A stretch of 64,000 nucleotides of DNA from Mastigamoeba balamuthi (Eukaryota > Evosea > Mastigamoebida > Mastigamoebidae), in NCBI GenBank assembly GCA_902651635.1, contig CACRSC010000136.1:197511-261510 (forward strand). Direction: 5' to 3'. The translations under genes were made by a program, and so were the position numbers. Positions 1-10,579 of the stretch are shown here, one piece after another; position 1 is the first letter of the stretch; every line of letters begins with the position of its first letter. The notes below the pieces were generated by a model, which was not told the DNA's origin, searched no databases, and saw nothing but the letters and a program-made list of their open reading frames with translations.

Positions 1-1812
1 ACGACGCGGTTTGTGACTCTCTGCAGGGGCAGGTACCTGGCACTGGCGGTGGCGATGACCGCAGTGTCGCTGCTGTGCCTGCAGCTCCTCTCCGAGATCA
101 GGGGCCGACCAGCTGGCGTCCAGCGCACCTCAGCAGCCGCTCCAGATGGCTCGGAGCTCTCGGTCTACGTCCCACAGACACGCTTCCCCGATCCCGACGA
201 TCCCAACGCCAGTACGCCGTCCCGCGACGAGGAGACGCTGTCGTGCGAGGGGCTCCGCAGCAGGCGGGCTGTGGGGTCTGTGCCCCTCGCCTTCTTCACG
301 CTCTTCGACCCCAGCACCAACGAGGCCACGCGGTCGCTCTACTGCTCCATGGCCACCGTCATGGTGCGCTCGCTGCAGGCCACTAACAGGGGCGCCCCCG
401 TGTTCGTCCTGCACACGGTCCCCGTCGACGACGTGCTGCGTGGGTGCCCCTCCCTCGCGAGGGCTCTGCGTCTCGGCGGAGACCCCATGTCCTGCTTCGA
501 GCGTGTACCCGTGCTTCCGTGGCCCGACACCAAGAATCCCAAGTATGAGAACTGGCTGCGGGCGTGGACCAAACTGTGGGTGCTCGGGTACGACGTCGCC
601 CGCGTGGCGGTGCATGTCGACGCCGACCAGGTGGTCCTGGGCCCTCTCGATTCCCTTGTTGATCCCGTCCGCATGGACCCCACTGGCGGAACGCTCATCG
701 GCAGCCCAGAGACATACCCGGAGGCCTTTCACGAGCCCTGCCCCAAGGCATCGGAATCCCTTCAGCCAGACTCGGGATCACTGGCTGGCATCGACAGGGC
801 CACATTCCACAGAATCAATAGTGGTCTGGTAGCATTCAGACCCTCGAGGCTGCTGTTCTACGTGAGCAAACTCGACCCTCACCCCTAGATGATCTTCTCA
901 CGATCCTGATAGACGGCGATGAAGATGGCCAGGGAGAAGGACAAGCACGGATGTCACACAAACCTACACGACCAGATGCTCATCAACTGTCTCTGCTTCG
1001 ACAACAGCCCGGGCACGCTTCTGATGCAGAGTGCTACAGAGGAGCTCGGACTCGTCTGTAGAACTGCTTCCTGGAAGTACGGGATTTTCCTGGAGTTCCC
1101 AGTAAAGTGTCCACACATGTTCTCTCAGCGCTGGTCAAGTGTTATTGCATGGCACGCGACCATGAAGATTGACTACTCCCGTCCAGACTACACTGAACGC
1201 ATGCTCTTTAACACTGTCGATACACACTACTACGTGTTTCATCTGGGACGCTGTCTGTACAACGCAGACCAGGGCATAACAGACAGCGACTCTCGATGGT
1301 CCAAGAGAGTGGGAAGCAGAGTGGAGCAGTGTTACAAATCCTACATGTCTCTCAATTCCCAGACTCCGCCGCCATTCCCGCGGGACCTCGAGGGCAATAT
1401 CACCATCAGAGCCAATAGCAAATGCTACTTCAGGGCACTTCCCACAGGAGACCTTGAGGTCTCTGCGCCCGAGGCAAAAGGTACAAACAAATAGTCATTC
1501 CTACTGAACAACGACCTTTCAGAGGAGGAAATCTTCGAGGTTATCAAGACAGGAAAGCAAGATGGCTCAGTGTACATCAAGGGAGCCTATGGATACTACA
1601 TGAGCACTTACGATGATTGGGTGAGATGCAACTCGAGCACTGCAGGTCCGAGGGAGGTGTTCTATGCTGATCTGATCAATACCGGAAATGTTCACATAGT
1701 GTATTCGTTCAAGGATGGAATGGGAAGGTATCTGTCTGGATGGAATAAACAGGGTGTGGGGCTGAGTCGGAAAATTCGCAAGCATGAGAAGTTCATTGTT
1801 CGACGTCTTTAG
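1..1812 (+). CDS. GT8-like glycosyltransferase with fascin-like C-terminal domain (5' end possibly outside)
   Basis: Three exons: to 861, 913-1480 and 1523-1812, with introns of 51 nt (862-912, phase 0) and 42 nt (1481-1522, phase 1). The frame is open to base 1 and no certain start is present; the ATG at 55 lies inside a hydrophobic stretch, so an upstream start or exon is possible. The N-terminus looks like a type II signal anchor, suggesting a Golgi or ER enzyme. The catalytic part shows a DAD (DxD-type) nucleotide-sugar motif in VHVDADQVVLGPLDSL, then RINSGLVAFRPS and HDQMLINCL, the order seen in glycogenin/GT8 enzymes. The last ~80 residues (GAYGYYMSTYDD, GMGRYLSGWNK, HEKFIV) resemble a fascin-type beta-trefoil, which could bind sugar or actin. 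Family is inferred by eye; substrate unknown. Confidence 0.6.
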
Positions 1813-4107
1813 TGCCTTTCCCTTGATATCTCAAGCATATCATTAATACTGGAATACTTACCATGTGTGCCTTCCTCCACCTTACTGTTATCATCAGTTC
1901 TTTTCTGTGCAACTAGGTCTTTCACACGAAAGTATGTGTCATGCAAGAGATCATAAATAACAAAGGGGCCCACAGGGCAGATGATTGTAATTAGAATAAC
2001 AGAATACTAGGTTTTCTGTGATTTCAGCATGGATTTCATCTTTATGATCTGTGGTTCTTGAAGTTGAATTCAGTAATAACAGATGCTAACAAGAAGTGAG
2101 ATTCTGTATGGCCTAACAAATGTAATAGATGACTCTGAGATGACAACTTTCACGCCTTATTGGGTTATATTTTGGTTTAATAACCAAATGGACAGACATT
2201 ATTTTCTTAAATAATTAGTAGCAATTAAGACAAGAAACCTGCCTGCTGTTTCATAGTTCTGTATCATGTATGTCTTTTCTTGGTACCTTTATAAGCAACA
2301 AATGTGATCAGGATCTGGCCAAATAGCTCTTAAGAATCACTTAATAGCAGTCTGGTAGAGAAATGCACTATTGCACATATAGAAAGACCTTATTTTTTAT
2401 AAATCCTAGGACAATTCTTCATTTCTCAGAAAATTGAAATTAATGATCCTTAGTGAAACAGCAAATGATATTGCCCTTTAATCAAAATCTGTGATTGAAT
2501 CCTTGTTTAACAGCTAAAGAAAGATATGGTATGTAGCAGGAGCAGAAGGTTCAAAAGAGTAAGTTATGCAAAAAGAGATGTCTTTGGCTTGGAAAACCTA
2601 CAGAGTTCATGTTCATCTCAGAGAGATCAGGGCTGAAGGAAGGCCAAAGAGCAATATCTGTATATGAATTATGTGATGTGATTCACAAAGACAAAAGGTA
2701 AAAGAATAACTATAGGTTATACAGGGGGAATTGTTTCTTGGTTTTTCTTCTCAGTATGGGAAAAACTCGAGAAGAACAGCTTTATGATGCCCTGCAATGA
2801 ACTGCCAACAATCTTTGAGCTGCTTAAATGCACCAGCAAAGGGCTCTCAAGGGACTGTAATTGTGTTCTTCATGGAATCTCAAGAGTGGGTACAGTCCAG
2901 ATTCATGACAAGCAGTTTCTGGATTTTCAAAAGGTATCTTTCTTCTGTAAGTAATTACCTCAGGTGGGGCCCTAAGCTGTTCAAACAGCCTGTTATGGTT
3001 GACAATCACCAAGTCACCAGCCATGCAGTAACATGATCAGTACAAAAAGTAAAGTAAAAAGATATATCGGGATGTGGCATACATGCACTGCCACCTTGAT
3101 CAGACACGTCTTGACATTGGGCATGATCTGTTAGTGCCCCTAGTTAGAGTTTGAGGGACCACACTCTGGTTCTTTTGCTAATGGTAAAATGGATCTTTTG
3201 TCAGTTTTCATTGCCCAATTCCCTTCCTTGTTAGATCTGAGTGATAGAAACACATGCTGAGAACTTGTCTTGCAAGAGAAAGTCAGAGGAGTCCATTCAG
3301 ATCATTATGTGCTCAAGGCCCTTCAGCAGTCTGAGCTTTCTTACTGCAGCAACCCGATTGTAGTAATGACTTCTATGAATCTTACTGTGGTCCCACAAGT
3401 TCAATGCCTTATGAATGGTGTACTGATTGTACATTAGCACCCCAGGAAGATTGTGAACCAGTGGCAGATAGCCAGCAGTAGTTCTTGTTTACCAGATCGT
3501 GACTGCAGAAGAAGAGGCAGGACCTTGACTCTTACTTTCAGGGGTGGTCAACTGGTTTCTCATGTCCTTCAGACTGCCATTGTTAAGAGACAGATATGTA
3601 TTGTGGACCACAGCAACCATGCTTGTTGAAGTTTTCTTTGAGAGGATCAGCCAGAAGAAAAAAAACATGTGGTCGTTTTGATTCAGTGGACAGCTTCCTA
3701 CTCAGAGAACATGAGAAATGTGCAGTATTTTTAGAGTAAGTATGTCTGCATGGTTTCGATAGGAAACCAACTCGGAATTCCGAAAATGAATAAAAATTCG
3801 ATGGTGTGCCATCTAGGTCAGTTCCCTCACAGGTCTGAGGGACGTGAGCCAGTGTGAAGGAGACCAAAGGCAGTTGGACATCACATGTAATATTTATCAT
3901 GGGGAAATCGATTTTGATTCTGTTTCAAAATCGGAACCCCAATGAAAAACTTGCAGTGTGCCCACCACGCAGCAATCTGAACGAGGGTGGTACCACACGG
4001 AGGGAGGGGCAATGGATCGAGTCCTCGAGGGCACACAGTGTTGTTGGGAGTTCAACTCGAGGGGGTGCAGAGGAACTCGGACACACGGCCACTCGATCAC
4101 TGGTTAC
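1813..4107. other. AT-rich, gene-free block
   Basis: Composition changes abruptly after the stop at 1812: the sequence becomes AT-rich and poor in CpG, then returns to GC-rich near 3950. Only short open frames without codon structure or recognisable domains are present. No RNA gene or repeat boundary was seen. It may be genuine intergenic DNA, an inserted sequence or an assembly chimera. Confidence 0.7.
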
Positions 4108-5338
4108 TCAGTGGTAGTGCTTGTCGTGCTTGTACTTGTCCTTGCCGTGCTTATCCTTCTTGCACTTGGGGTACGACTGCACGAGCGACCTGACACCGTC
4201 GCGGAACTCCTCCCACTGGATGACGCCGTCACGGTTGCGGTCGATCATGTAGAGGAACTGCAGCCCCTGCTGCTCGTTCATCTTGTACCCAAACTCGTCC
4301 AGCACCTTGCAGATCTCGTGCGGCGTGATCCTGCCGTCCTTGTTCACCTTGTAGAACATCTTCGACAGCTTCTTCTCACGCTTCTCGCTCCAGTTGTTCT
4401 GCCGGCATGAAAAGCGAAGCGATCCCCCGTAAGAGACGACCGCGCTAAGGGGGAAACAATAAAATCTGGGGATCTCTTCTGCTGAGAGAATTGCGTGGAA
4501 CGAAAGAAACAGGGGGCGAAAACAATTGTGCGGAAATGAAATCCGCACCTTGATGTACATGCCGGGGCCGACGGCCATCATCGGCATGCCCTGCGGGATG
4601 CCGCCCGGGTACACCGGCGGCACGCCCGGGCGCGGCGGAACGTACCCCGGGATCCCTGCGAAGAAGAGGGAGGGAGCCCACTTTTAGTGCCGGGGCGTCC
4701 AATTCAAATCGAAATGGCAATAAGCAAATTCACCCCAAAGTGCCTTGTGCCAATTCGAAACGAACCCATCGGGGCCATCCCGGGACCACCCATGGGCATG
4801 CCCGGGGGCGGCATGCCGGGGCCACCCATGGGCATGCCCATGCCAGGGCCGCCCATGGGGTGCATGCCCGGGGGAGGCATGCCGGGGCCACCCATGGGGG
4901 GCATGCCACCCATGCCAGGGGGAGGCATGCCGCCCATGCCAGGGCCACCCATGCCAGGGGGTGGCATGCCACCCATGCCGGGGCCACCCATGGGGGGCAT
5001 GCCGCCCATGCCGGGGGGAGGCATGCCGGGGCCGCCCATGGGGGGCCTGGGGCCCNGCCCATGCCGGGGGGAGGCATGCCGGGGCCGCCCATGGGGGGCC
5101 TGGGGCCCATGCCGGGCTGCTGCGGGTACATGCCGGGCTGCTGGGGCGGGTAGCCCTGGGGGGGCATGCCCTGCGGGGGGTAGCCCTGCTGGGGAGGGTA
5201 CCCCTGCTGCGGGGGGTAGCCCTGGGGGGGCATGCCCTGCGGCGGGTAGCCCTGCTGCTGGGGCGGGTAGCCCTGCTGCTGCTGCGGGGGGTAGCCCTGC
5301 TGCGGAGGGTAGCCTTGCTGAGGCGGATAGCCCTGCAT
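4108..5338 (-). CDS. EF-hand protein with PPQGY / GMP-rich low-complexity N-terminus
   Basis: Exons 5338-4766, 4655-4549 and 4398-4108; introns 4765-4656 (110 nt) and 4548-4399 (150 nt). The N-terminal half is built of GYPPQQ repeats (start [14 protein letters not shown]) followed by [10 protein letters not shown] repeats. The C-terminal exon has two EF-hand loops: [12 protein letters not shown] (non-canonical, Lys at position 1) and [12 protein letters not shown] (canonical Asp1, Asn3, Asp5, Gly6, Glu12). It ends in a Lys/His-rich tail ([16 protein letters not shown]). The arrangement recalls small calcium sensors such as peflin/ALG-2 relatives that have Pro/Gly-rich N-termini, although only two hands are visible. 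The single N at 5056 changes the frame inside the repeats, so the exact repeat number and protein length are unknown. Confidence 0.7.
5005..5108. other. N gap flanked by duplicated repeat sequence
   Basis: The single N at 5056 is flanked on both sides by the same ~50-base stretch (ending CCTGGGGCCC on both sides). The frame differs left and right. This looks like two overlapping contig ends joined across a repeat rather than a real duplication. Confidence 0.7.
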
Positions 5339-5640
5339 TGCGGTACGCGGGGGTGTGCGGAGCGGAAATAAAAGTGAACTTAAGAGTCAACGCACAACGG
5401 CCGTTGGAGATCGCGACGATGGTGTTACGTGGAATCAATTTCTTGCAGATTGTCGTATCCATAAATATCTGTGGGGTTGGAAACTTGTGTTAGAAATCAG
5501 CACCCGGCGCCTTTGCGACAATCTTAATTGTTTATATTAATAATAAATAAATGCACTCGCGAGAAGCCGTCAGATGCCTCCCGTCTCACATCCGGCAGTG
5601 CGGCTCTGGTTGGCAACAGGTGAAAAATATCAATGTGCAC
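5339..5640. other. Intergenic region upstream of the EF-hand gene
   Basis: Between the divergent EF-hand start (5338, minus) and the tRNA (5641, plus). It must hold the EF-hand promoter. The right half is AT-rich; no specific element is recognised. Confidence 0.5.
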
Positions 5641-5712
5641 GGCTCGATAGCATAATGGTATTGCGTCTGTCTCGTAAACAGAAGGTTGTGGGTTCGATTC
5701 CCACTCGAGCCT
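5641..5712 (+). tRNA. tRNA-Thr (anticodon CGT)
   Basis: A full cloverleaf can be drawn. The acceptor stem GGCTCGA (5641-5647) pairs with TCGAGCC (5705-5711), and the discriminator is T5712. The anticodon stem TCTGT/ACAGA encloses loop CTCGTAA, giving anticodon CGT (Thr, codon ACG). The T arm is GTGGG-TTCGATT-CCCAC. Internal promoter boxes A (TAGCATAATGG) and B (GGTTCGATTCC) are present. There is no intron. Confidence 0.93.
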
Positions 5713-5714
5713 GG

Positions 5715-5719
5715 TTTTT
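5715..5719 (+). terminator. Pol III terminator of tRNA-Thr
   Basis: A run of five T two bases after the mature tRNA end is the expected Pol III stop. It lies one base from the stop codon (5721-5723) of the convergent carrier gene. Confidence 0.8.
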
Positions 5720-5720
5720 C

Positions 5721-7272
5721 TCACGCTCGCGGAGCCACGCCGTCGATAGCGAACATAACCGCAACCACACAAAAACTGATCACTGCCGATATTGTTGAGG
5801 TCAGCGCCAGCATCGAGACGTTGGCTCCGATCTCCTGGCCCATGACCTGCACGGGGCTCGCCAGCGGCATCGAGAAGGCGAAGAGGACCACCATGCGGCC
5901 GTACGCGGTCAGGTAGGGGCCCAGCAGTGCTCGCAGCATGATCCCCGTGCCGATGCCAGCCACGTTGCGGATGACGACGCTCGTGAGGACGTAGGGCCAC
6001 AGCTCCCGGACGGTCTTGGCGTTGAGGTCGAGCATCAGGCCCAGCATCGTGTACGCCACAAAGGCGTTGGCGTTCTTGGGGATGCGCAGGATGCTCAGCA
6101 GCATCTCGGGCAGGTGCACGTTGCTCAGCCCCAGCACGAGCCCCAGCACCAGCGCCCACACGGGCAGGTTGAACACGATGCGCTTGCCGTCGGGGCTCCA
6201 CACGGCCCTCCCCACCCGGCGCGTCCACGGCAGCCGAGGCTTCTCGCTCTCGCTGTCTTCGGCCGAGTCGTCCTTGGGCGCCGGAGTGATGGTGCGAGGC
6301 GTCTCTCCCTTCTCCTCCTCAGCCTTGCCTGCGGTGGCGCGCCTCTCGAGCTCGACGAGCTCTGCGCTCTTGTTGTCGTGCGTCGAGATGATCGAGACGA
6401 CCTCGATGTCCGTGGGCGTCGGCGTCACGACCTCCTCGACCATCCCCGTCGGGTCGTTGCACGCGACCTCCACGGGGTTCGGGGCCTCGCCCTGGACCTC
6501 TGCCTCTGCCTCTGCCTGCGCGTCTCGCCCGCCGTGTCGCGCGGGACGTTGTTCTCCTCGTCGTCGCGCTTGCTGCCTCTGCCGCGCTGTCGGAGCCGCC
6601 GGAGGGCAGCGCCCCAGCCGGGGCTCAGGACCCAGCGCATGATGAACGGGCTCAGCGCGAAGACCACGACGTTGTTGGGCACGTCGAACAGCAGCAGCGT
6701 GGCCACGGCGCGGGAGCCCGAGAGCATGTCGATCAGCGCGAGGAAGAGGCCCGTCGAGAGCGCCGTCGTCGAGACCACGCAGCTCGCGCGCAGCGGCCCG
6801 TTGGGCACGAACGCGAACAGGGCCATCGAGAGGCCGATCACGACGGCCTCGTACACCGCGCAGCACGCCATGAGGTAGTAGCCCTCGGTGGGCATGCTGC
6901 GGAGGCCACACAGGGCCCTGGCAGCGGCGCGAGGGAAAACCCCCCCGGGGCGTCAGCAGAGGGGAAAGGGAAGAGCGTGAAAATTCGGGAAAAAGTGCAC
7001 TCACAGGAAGATGGAGCACGGGATGGTCACCCAGACGTAGAAGCGGCTGTAGAGGATGAGCTGGCGCATGTCCTCGGGGCGCTTGAGCAGCAGGCGGCGC
7101 AGGACCTGCCCCAGGGCGACCATCGCGAACACGCCGAGGAACGTCTGAATAATGCTGTGCGGGCAGAGAAAGAATAAAACCAAGTCAGCGGGGTTCGACG
7201 CTGGGGCGGGAACACGGCGGTGGCGGGACCGGCGCTGGCAACGAGGGCGCACAGGCGGAGGTTGTCGTCCAT
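5721..7272 (-). CDS. Auxin-efflux-carrier family (AEC) membrane transporter
   Basis: Proposed exons 7272-7216, 7144-7005, 6917-6548 and 6515-5721 (453 aa). The first intron could also end 9 nt earlier. The third 'intron' (6547-6516) would be only 32 nt and lies in an AGGCAG-type repeat, so an indel is equally possible. Residues ~20-200 form about five hydrophobic helices (for example TFLGVFAMVALGQVL). A long charged central loop with acidic and Ser/Thr-rich sequence follows, then a second helical bundle including ALVLGLVLGLSNVHLPEML and ending in MPLASPVQVMGQEIG plus a final helix. A central loop between two five-helix halves is typical of the AEC/PIN-like family. It is probably a plasma or endomembrane organic-acid or hormone-like transporter; substrate unknown. 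The stop codon abuts the tRNA-Thr terminator, so its 3'UTR must run antisense through the tRNA. Confidence 0.75.
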
Positions 7273-7275
7273 GGC

Positions 7276-7639
7276 TGGCGTGGGGGATAATGTGCAGTGT
7301 GTGTGGTGTGTGTTAGCTGCAGGTTAAGAACAAAGTGGCGCTGTCTGATGACGCACACGGTGCCGCCTCTTCAGAAACAGCAGCCTTCCTGGGAAAACTC
7401 GTGGAAAACGCCGTTCTGAGCGCGTTTTTGCGAGAACGCACACGCACGTGTGTGCACCCCACGTGCATGTCCGAAAGTTCATCGCAGATTCGCCGTATCC
7501 GCGACCATTTTGTGCTTTTGCCGACAAGCTCCAGCACTGAAACTCCCCCTCGCCCCCAGGGCAGGACAGGCAGTCAGTACAAACGGATACAGGTCTGTGC
7601 TGCGAGTTGCTGGGCAGTCCCCAAGGCTTGGTCTTGCAC
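7276..7639. other. Intergenic region between carrier start and EHD-like exon
   Basis: Contains the upstream region of the carrier gene. No other coding or RNA signal was recognised. Confidence 0.4.
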
Positions 7640-7740
7640 TCGGGGAAGTTGCCGGGGCTAAGCTGGTAGCGCTGCATGACCGCGTTGAAGACCGTGTTGA
7701 GGCCCTTTATCAGCTCCTCCTGCTTGCCCTTCTTGCCGAA
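7640..7740 (-). pseudogene. Orphan exon of an EHD-family ATPase
   Basis: A 101-nt open stretch reads FGKKGKQEELIKGLNTVF followed by ...QRYQLSPGNFPE. This matches the segment after the G domain in EHD/RME-1 membrane-remodelling ATPases (FGKxxKxxELIxxL ... HxISPGDFP). It is preceded by an AG acceptor (TGCGTGCAG) and followed by a GTGCAAG donor, but no other EHD exon is visible on either side. It is probably a relic or a transposed exon; a gene with very long introns is unlikely because complete genes lie close on both sides. Confidence 0.45.
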
Positions 7741-8088
7741 CTGCACGCAGAGGACCTACTCGTGCAATGGAGGTGTCTCATCCCTACAGACACAGGAGCT
7801 GCGGTGCCCTGGTCGCTCGTGCCCACCTCGTCCCGCTGCACTGCCAACCATGCACATGCGGTGCTCCGCTCACAGTGCGCTGCACCCGGAAATACTAAGA
7901 CGCCAGTGCCAATGCCAATGCCGCACCAGCGCAAGGCGCGGAACACTGCTGTGGCTGTGCGAGCAGCTTGCCGTTTGTTCTGTAAGACAAGAGACGAGGA
8001 GGAATGCTGGGGAGTTGGGTGCTGTGCGTGGGCGGGGCAGAGCCAAGCAACGCCCACTTCTGGCCCTCCGCGTTGGCGCCAGGGGCCC
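7741..8088. other. Intergenic region
   Basis: Between the EHD-like exon and the proteasome stop codon. No gene, RNA or repeat recognised. Confidence 0.4.
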
Positions 8089-9193
8089 TCAGACGTCCAT
8101 CGCCGCGATCTCCGGCGGGGGCGCCGTGAGCACCACGGCGTGGGTAAGCAGCGGGGGCAGCGGGCGCGTGGCCTGCTTGAGCACCGGCGTCGTCCCCGGG
8201 ACCATCGCCGAGGCCAGCAGCTCCGTGGCGCGGAACTGGCGGGCGCCCGCGGGCCTGAAGATGCCGCGCCTGAGCTCGCTCTGCTGGCCCGGCGGCCTGA
8301 CGACCACGACGTCGACGTTGCCGCCGCTGCCCATGTCGTTGAGGACGCCGGCGGCGACCGCGTCGCGCACGAGCTCGACGGCCTGCGCCTCCTCGAGGCC
8401 GTCGCGGAAGCGCGACTCGAGCACCGCCATGGCCGCCAGCGACCCGCTGCCCATCGTCGCGTACGGCAGCTCCGCCGACGACCCGTGCGCGTGGATCATG
8501 TGCAGCGACGCGTCCCCCTGCGCGATATTATTCGAAGATTTAAATTGTTGAGTTTTTGTTTGCGCGATAGATTCCGATATTCGGGGGATGGAAATCAAGT
8601 GAGTTGCGTGTCACCTTGAAATCGACGCCGCCGAGCAGGATGTACGCGCCGATCTGGCCCTGGTACTTGAAGAGGTGCTGCCTGAGCATCCTGAGCACGG
8701 TCTCGACCCTCGCGTCCCTCCCCGTGTCTGCGTGTGCGTTACGAACAAAAATATCTCCGTGAATATCTCCACCAAAATTGCGACCCCCAATTGGCGGCAA
8801 TTGCGATTGAATTGCCCCAGGGCGCGCGCGGGGGCTGCGGCCGGGCGCACTGAGGCGGTGGAGGGTGATCTTGGAGGCCATGAGGTCGGTGGTGTGGTCG
8901 AGGTCGGCCGAGGTCCCCGCGCCGGCGCACCAGATGTTGGGGGCGATGTAGTGCAGCTTCTTGCAGTTCTTGTCGGCGACCAGCGGGCCCTCGGTCGCGC
9001 GCGTGTCGGCGCCCAGCACCACGCAGCCGCGGGCGACGACGCCGACGATGGTCGTGCCCGTCTTGAGCGTGCCCGGGGGCCGCAGGCCGAGGCGCTGCTC
9101 CAGCGACGCGTTGCGCGCGACGTTGTCGAACGAGAAACCGCCGGCGCAGGGGTCGCGCGCCGCGTGCTGCGTGGGGGCCTGCATGGACTCCAT
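8089..9193 (-). CDS. PSMB7: 20S proteasome subunit beta type-7 (beta2, trypsin-like)
   Basis: Exons 9193-8851, 8727-8615 and 8517-8089 (294 aa). Introns 8850-8728 (GTGCGC donor, phase 1) and 8614-8518 (phase 0) join exactly where the family aligns. A ~46-residue propeptide ends in TLKTG before the catalytic Thr47 (TTIVGVV). The conserved [19 protein letters not shown] supplies the Asp17 and Lys33 equivalents of mature beta2. Later motifs are [33 protein letters not shown] and [15 protein letters not shown]. The subunit assembles into the beta ring and cleaves after basic residues. It is divergently transcribed from the gene at 9384 across 190 bp. Confidence 0.95.
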
Positions 9194-9383
9194 CGGGGTC
9201 GTGGGGGGGTGGCGGGGCTGGTGGTGGGCTGTGCCGGTTTTTGCGCCGAAGCGAAAACACGCGTTGTTGTTTGTTGGCGAGATACGCGCTGTGATATCTC
9301 GGGAGATTCAAATATCTCCGGAATATCTCCCCGGTGATTCTGATCCCAAAACAATTGAAGGGCACTCTCTTCTTGTTTACCTG
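9194..9383. promoter_or_regulatory. Bidirectional promoter region with AATATCTCC motifs
   Basis: 190 bp separate the proteasome start (minus) and the next start (plus). Positions 9293-9334 carry GATATCTCGGGAGATT, AAATATCTCCGG and GAATATCTCCCC, three copies of a motif that recurs in introns and promoters elsewhere in the window. Confidence 0.45.
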
Positions 9384-10307
9384 ATGGCCCAGTGCGTAAC
9401 CCTCGTTTTCGGAGGCCAGAGCGGGCGCGTCAGGCTGTGTGGCAGCAGGGTCGTCGTTGCCGAGGCTACGAAGCTCTTCGATGCCCGCGCGATCATCCTC
9501 TCGGACGGCACCCCTCTTGCCGCTCAGCCCGACGGCTACTCGGTCCGCGAGTTCCACCCGGGCCAGGAGGTGGCCATCACCGCCGTGCCCTTGTGGCGTC
9601 CGCGTCCTTGTCAGGGCCCGCTGACGACTGCCGCTCTACCTCGTTTCTCGCTGGGAGATCCGTCGAGACGCGCTTGCCCTCGTGTGCAGCTGGAGATCGA
9701 GTTCCCGGACGGTACTCTGACGGCAGTCGATGCAGAATACGACTCTCGTTTCCCTGACGGTGTGTTTGCGGCTGGCCACTTGCCTGAGCTCAATTTGCTG
9801 TCGTTGTACAGGGACACTGCTCGTTCCGCACAGCCAGGCTCAGAGCCACAACCTCTGCCCCTCTGACCCCGCGGTGCGCACACCGTTTTGCATCTGACAG
9901 CAACTGCACTGCTCTCAACTGGGCACACGCAGAGCCCGAGACTGGTGACGACAGCTGTCCGTATGCCACGAGGGGATGTCCCGTGGGACTACGCTGTGCT
10001 CCAAACCGTCGCTGTGCACGCGATCCTGTTCTCAACGCAGGACGGGACCGCCAGGCGCAGGTCAGCCTCGATGGAGGTCTGGGCGCCCGCTGCTCTGCCC
10101 TGGCCAGACCCTGAGCTGGCCCGGGTCCTGAGCGCTGGCGGCATGGATCCTACGCTGCTCGTGGAGTTTGGTGATTTCGCCCGCTGGATCCTCGGAGGGC
10201 AGGGCCTGAGGCTGCTGCGCCTCATGTGCGATGACGCATCTGTGCGCGTATGGGCTCTGCGCGACGATAGTCCCGCGTCTGATGCCTCCAGTGCTATTCT
10301 CCACTGA
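9384..10307 (+). CDS. Unrecognised protein, two exons
   Basis: Exons 9384-9822 and 9901-10307 give 281 aa. The frame is the same on both sides and is broken only by one TGA (9864-9866). A 78-nt intron 9823-9900 (GTTCCG...CATCTGACAG, phase 1) removes it. The ATG at 9384 is chosen because upstream sequence is antisense proteasome. The first half reads MAQCVTLVFGG and later FHPGQEVAITAVPLW and LEIEFPDGTLTAVDAEYD, suggesting beta structure. No signal peptide, transmembrane segment or known domain was recognised. An alternative is a shorter 160-aa protein ending at the TGA. Confidence 0.5.
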
Positions 10308-10579
10308 TCTCGATGATGAGTTGAGAATAACGGAATGGCACCAGAGTGTGCTGTGCTCAATCAATCGGCACCTCCAGTGTTGCAGAGGTCATCTGCCCAC
10401 CACTGAGCAGCAATTGTGTCCAGCGGTTAAGTATGAGACAGTGAGTTATCTCTGTCGATAAATCCAGTGTTTGCAGTCCAAAAGTGTTATTGCCTGCAGA
10501 GGCACTTGCTGTGATGCACACTCCCTCTGGCTATACAGTGGTGCTTCCGCGCCTTGCAGACAATCAGCGCCTCAGCGGC

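Noticed and set aside
2797-3036. Short open frames in the AT-rich block
   Set aside because: No codon structure, no splice-supported extension and no domain.
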